This document shows positions 14,257 to 14,567 of a stretch of 14,567 nt of DNA, piece after piece. The translations under genes and the position numbers were made by a program. Every line of letters starts with the position of its first letter. Positions within the stretch are counted from its first letter, which is position 1. The notes under the pieces are model-generated. The model was not told the DNA's origin. It did not search any database and worked only from the letters and a program-made list of their open reading frames with translations. Origin of the DNA: an uncultured Altererythrobacter sp. (GTDB lineage Bacteria; Pseudomonadota; Alphaproteobacteria; Sphingomonadales; Sphingomonadaceae); assembly GCA_946886565.1 (NCBI GenBank), contig CAMPIX010000034.1, positions 1 through 14,567 of the forward strand. Reading direction: 5' to 3'.

Positions 14257-14567
14257 ATGACCACCCAAAAGAGAAGCTGGGGTCGCGCGATGAGGCTGGC
14301 CGCCGTGCCGGTCCTGCTGGCCGGGCTTGCCGCCTGCGCCACGCCTTTCAAGGCCGACGTGTCGCGTTTCCAGTCGCAACTGCCCGCCCCCACGGGCCAG
14401 ACATTCGCAGTCGTCGCCGACGATCCGGCGCTCGCCGGCGGGCTCGAGTTCGAGCGTTACGCCGACTATGTCGAGGCGGAGATGGCCCAGCTCGGCTATT
14501 CCCAGACCTCGCCCGAGAACGCCACGCTGCTGGTGCGCTTCGACTACGGGGTCGACAACGGCCGCGA
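14257..14567 (+). CDS. DUF4136-like lipoprotein (partial, 3' end outside window)
   Basis: The first 103 codons are present. The N-terminus has basic residues, then a hydrophobic stretch ending LAGLAAC, a lipobox with C27 as the predicted lipidated cysteine. The mature part begins ATPFKADVSRFQSQLPAPTGQTFAV. It continues with GGLEFERYADYVEAEMAQLGYSQT and ENATLLVRFDYGVDNGR, the pattern of DUF4136 lipoproteins, whose function is unknown. AAGGA (14244-14248) lies 8 bases before the ATG at 14257. A second ATG at codon 12 would also leave a usable signal. It is preceded by 173 bases of non-coding sequence after trpS, so it probably has its own promoter. Confidence 0.85.
   Translation, partial: MTTQKRSWGRAMRLAAVPVLLAGLAACATPFKADVSRFQSQLPAPTGQTFAVVADDPALAGGLEFERYADYVEAEMAQLGYSQTSPENATLLVRFDYGVDNGR

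Overview
The window is high-GC chromosomal DNA from an alphaproteobacterium, most likely Sphingomonadales and probably close to Erythrobacteraceae. The protein sequences and the gene order secB / Tim44-like / mltA / smr point that way. So do the PEP-CTERM protein with a VPAPP-type tail and short inverted-repeat elements of the kind common in that order. The assignment is made by eye. Nearly everything is core housekeeping: there is no phage, insertion sequence, CRISPR array or RNA gene that I can support.

Layout. Position 1-85 is the 3' end of aconitase (acnA, +), closed by a good hairpin terminator. Convergent to it is a PEP-CTERM surface-protein gene (177-1106, -) with a long Ser/Thr/Gly tract. 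Next, on the minus strand, is ruvA - unknown gene - ruvB (3574 down to 1324). The unknown, much lower-GC gene overlaps each neighbour by 4 bases. A 458-base gap (3575-4032) holds a 138-base inverted-repeat element. It is followed by aroC (+), a small lower-GC hypothetical gene (+), and the peroxide-detoxification pair ahpC-ahpF (+), with a 20-base perfect palindrome upstream and two hairpins between the two genes. A second repeat element separates ahpF from the convergent cluster smr < mltA < Tim44-like (all -). Divergent from that cluster run secB, a third repeat element, murJ and trpS (+). The window ends inside a DUF4136-like lipoprotein gene (+) with a TetR-type inverted repeat in front of it.

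How the genes work together. RuvA and RuvB form the Holliday-junction branch-migration motor; ruvC is not next to them. AhpC reduces peroxides and AhpF recycles it with NADH. SecB (export chaperone), MurJ (lipid II flippase), MltA (murein lytic transglycosylase), the Tim44-like protein and the two lipoproteins all concern the cell envelope. TrpS and the Smr-domain protein concern translation.

The parts most worth a second look are: (1) the unknown gene inserted with start/stop overlaps between ruvA and ruvB; (2) an inverted-repeat pair that lies inside the smr coding region and is read in frame as protein, with a second repeat family supplying the C-terminus of the same protein; (3) the PEP-CTERM protein with a 120-residue Ser/Thr/Gly tract; (4) the palindrome upstream of ahpC. 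I see no convincing new multi-gene system.
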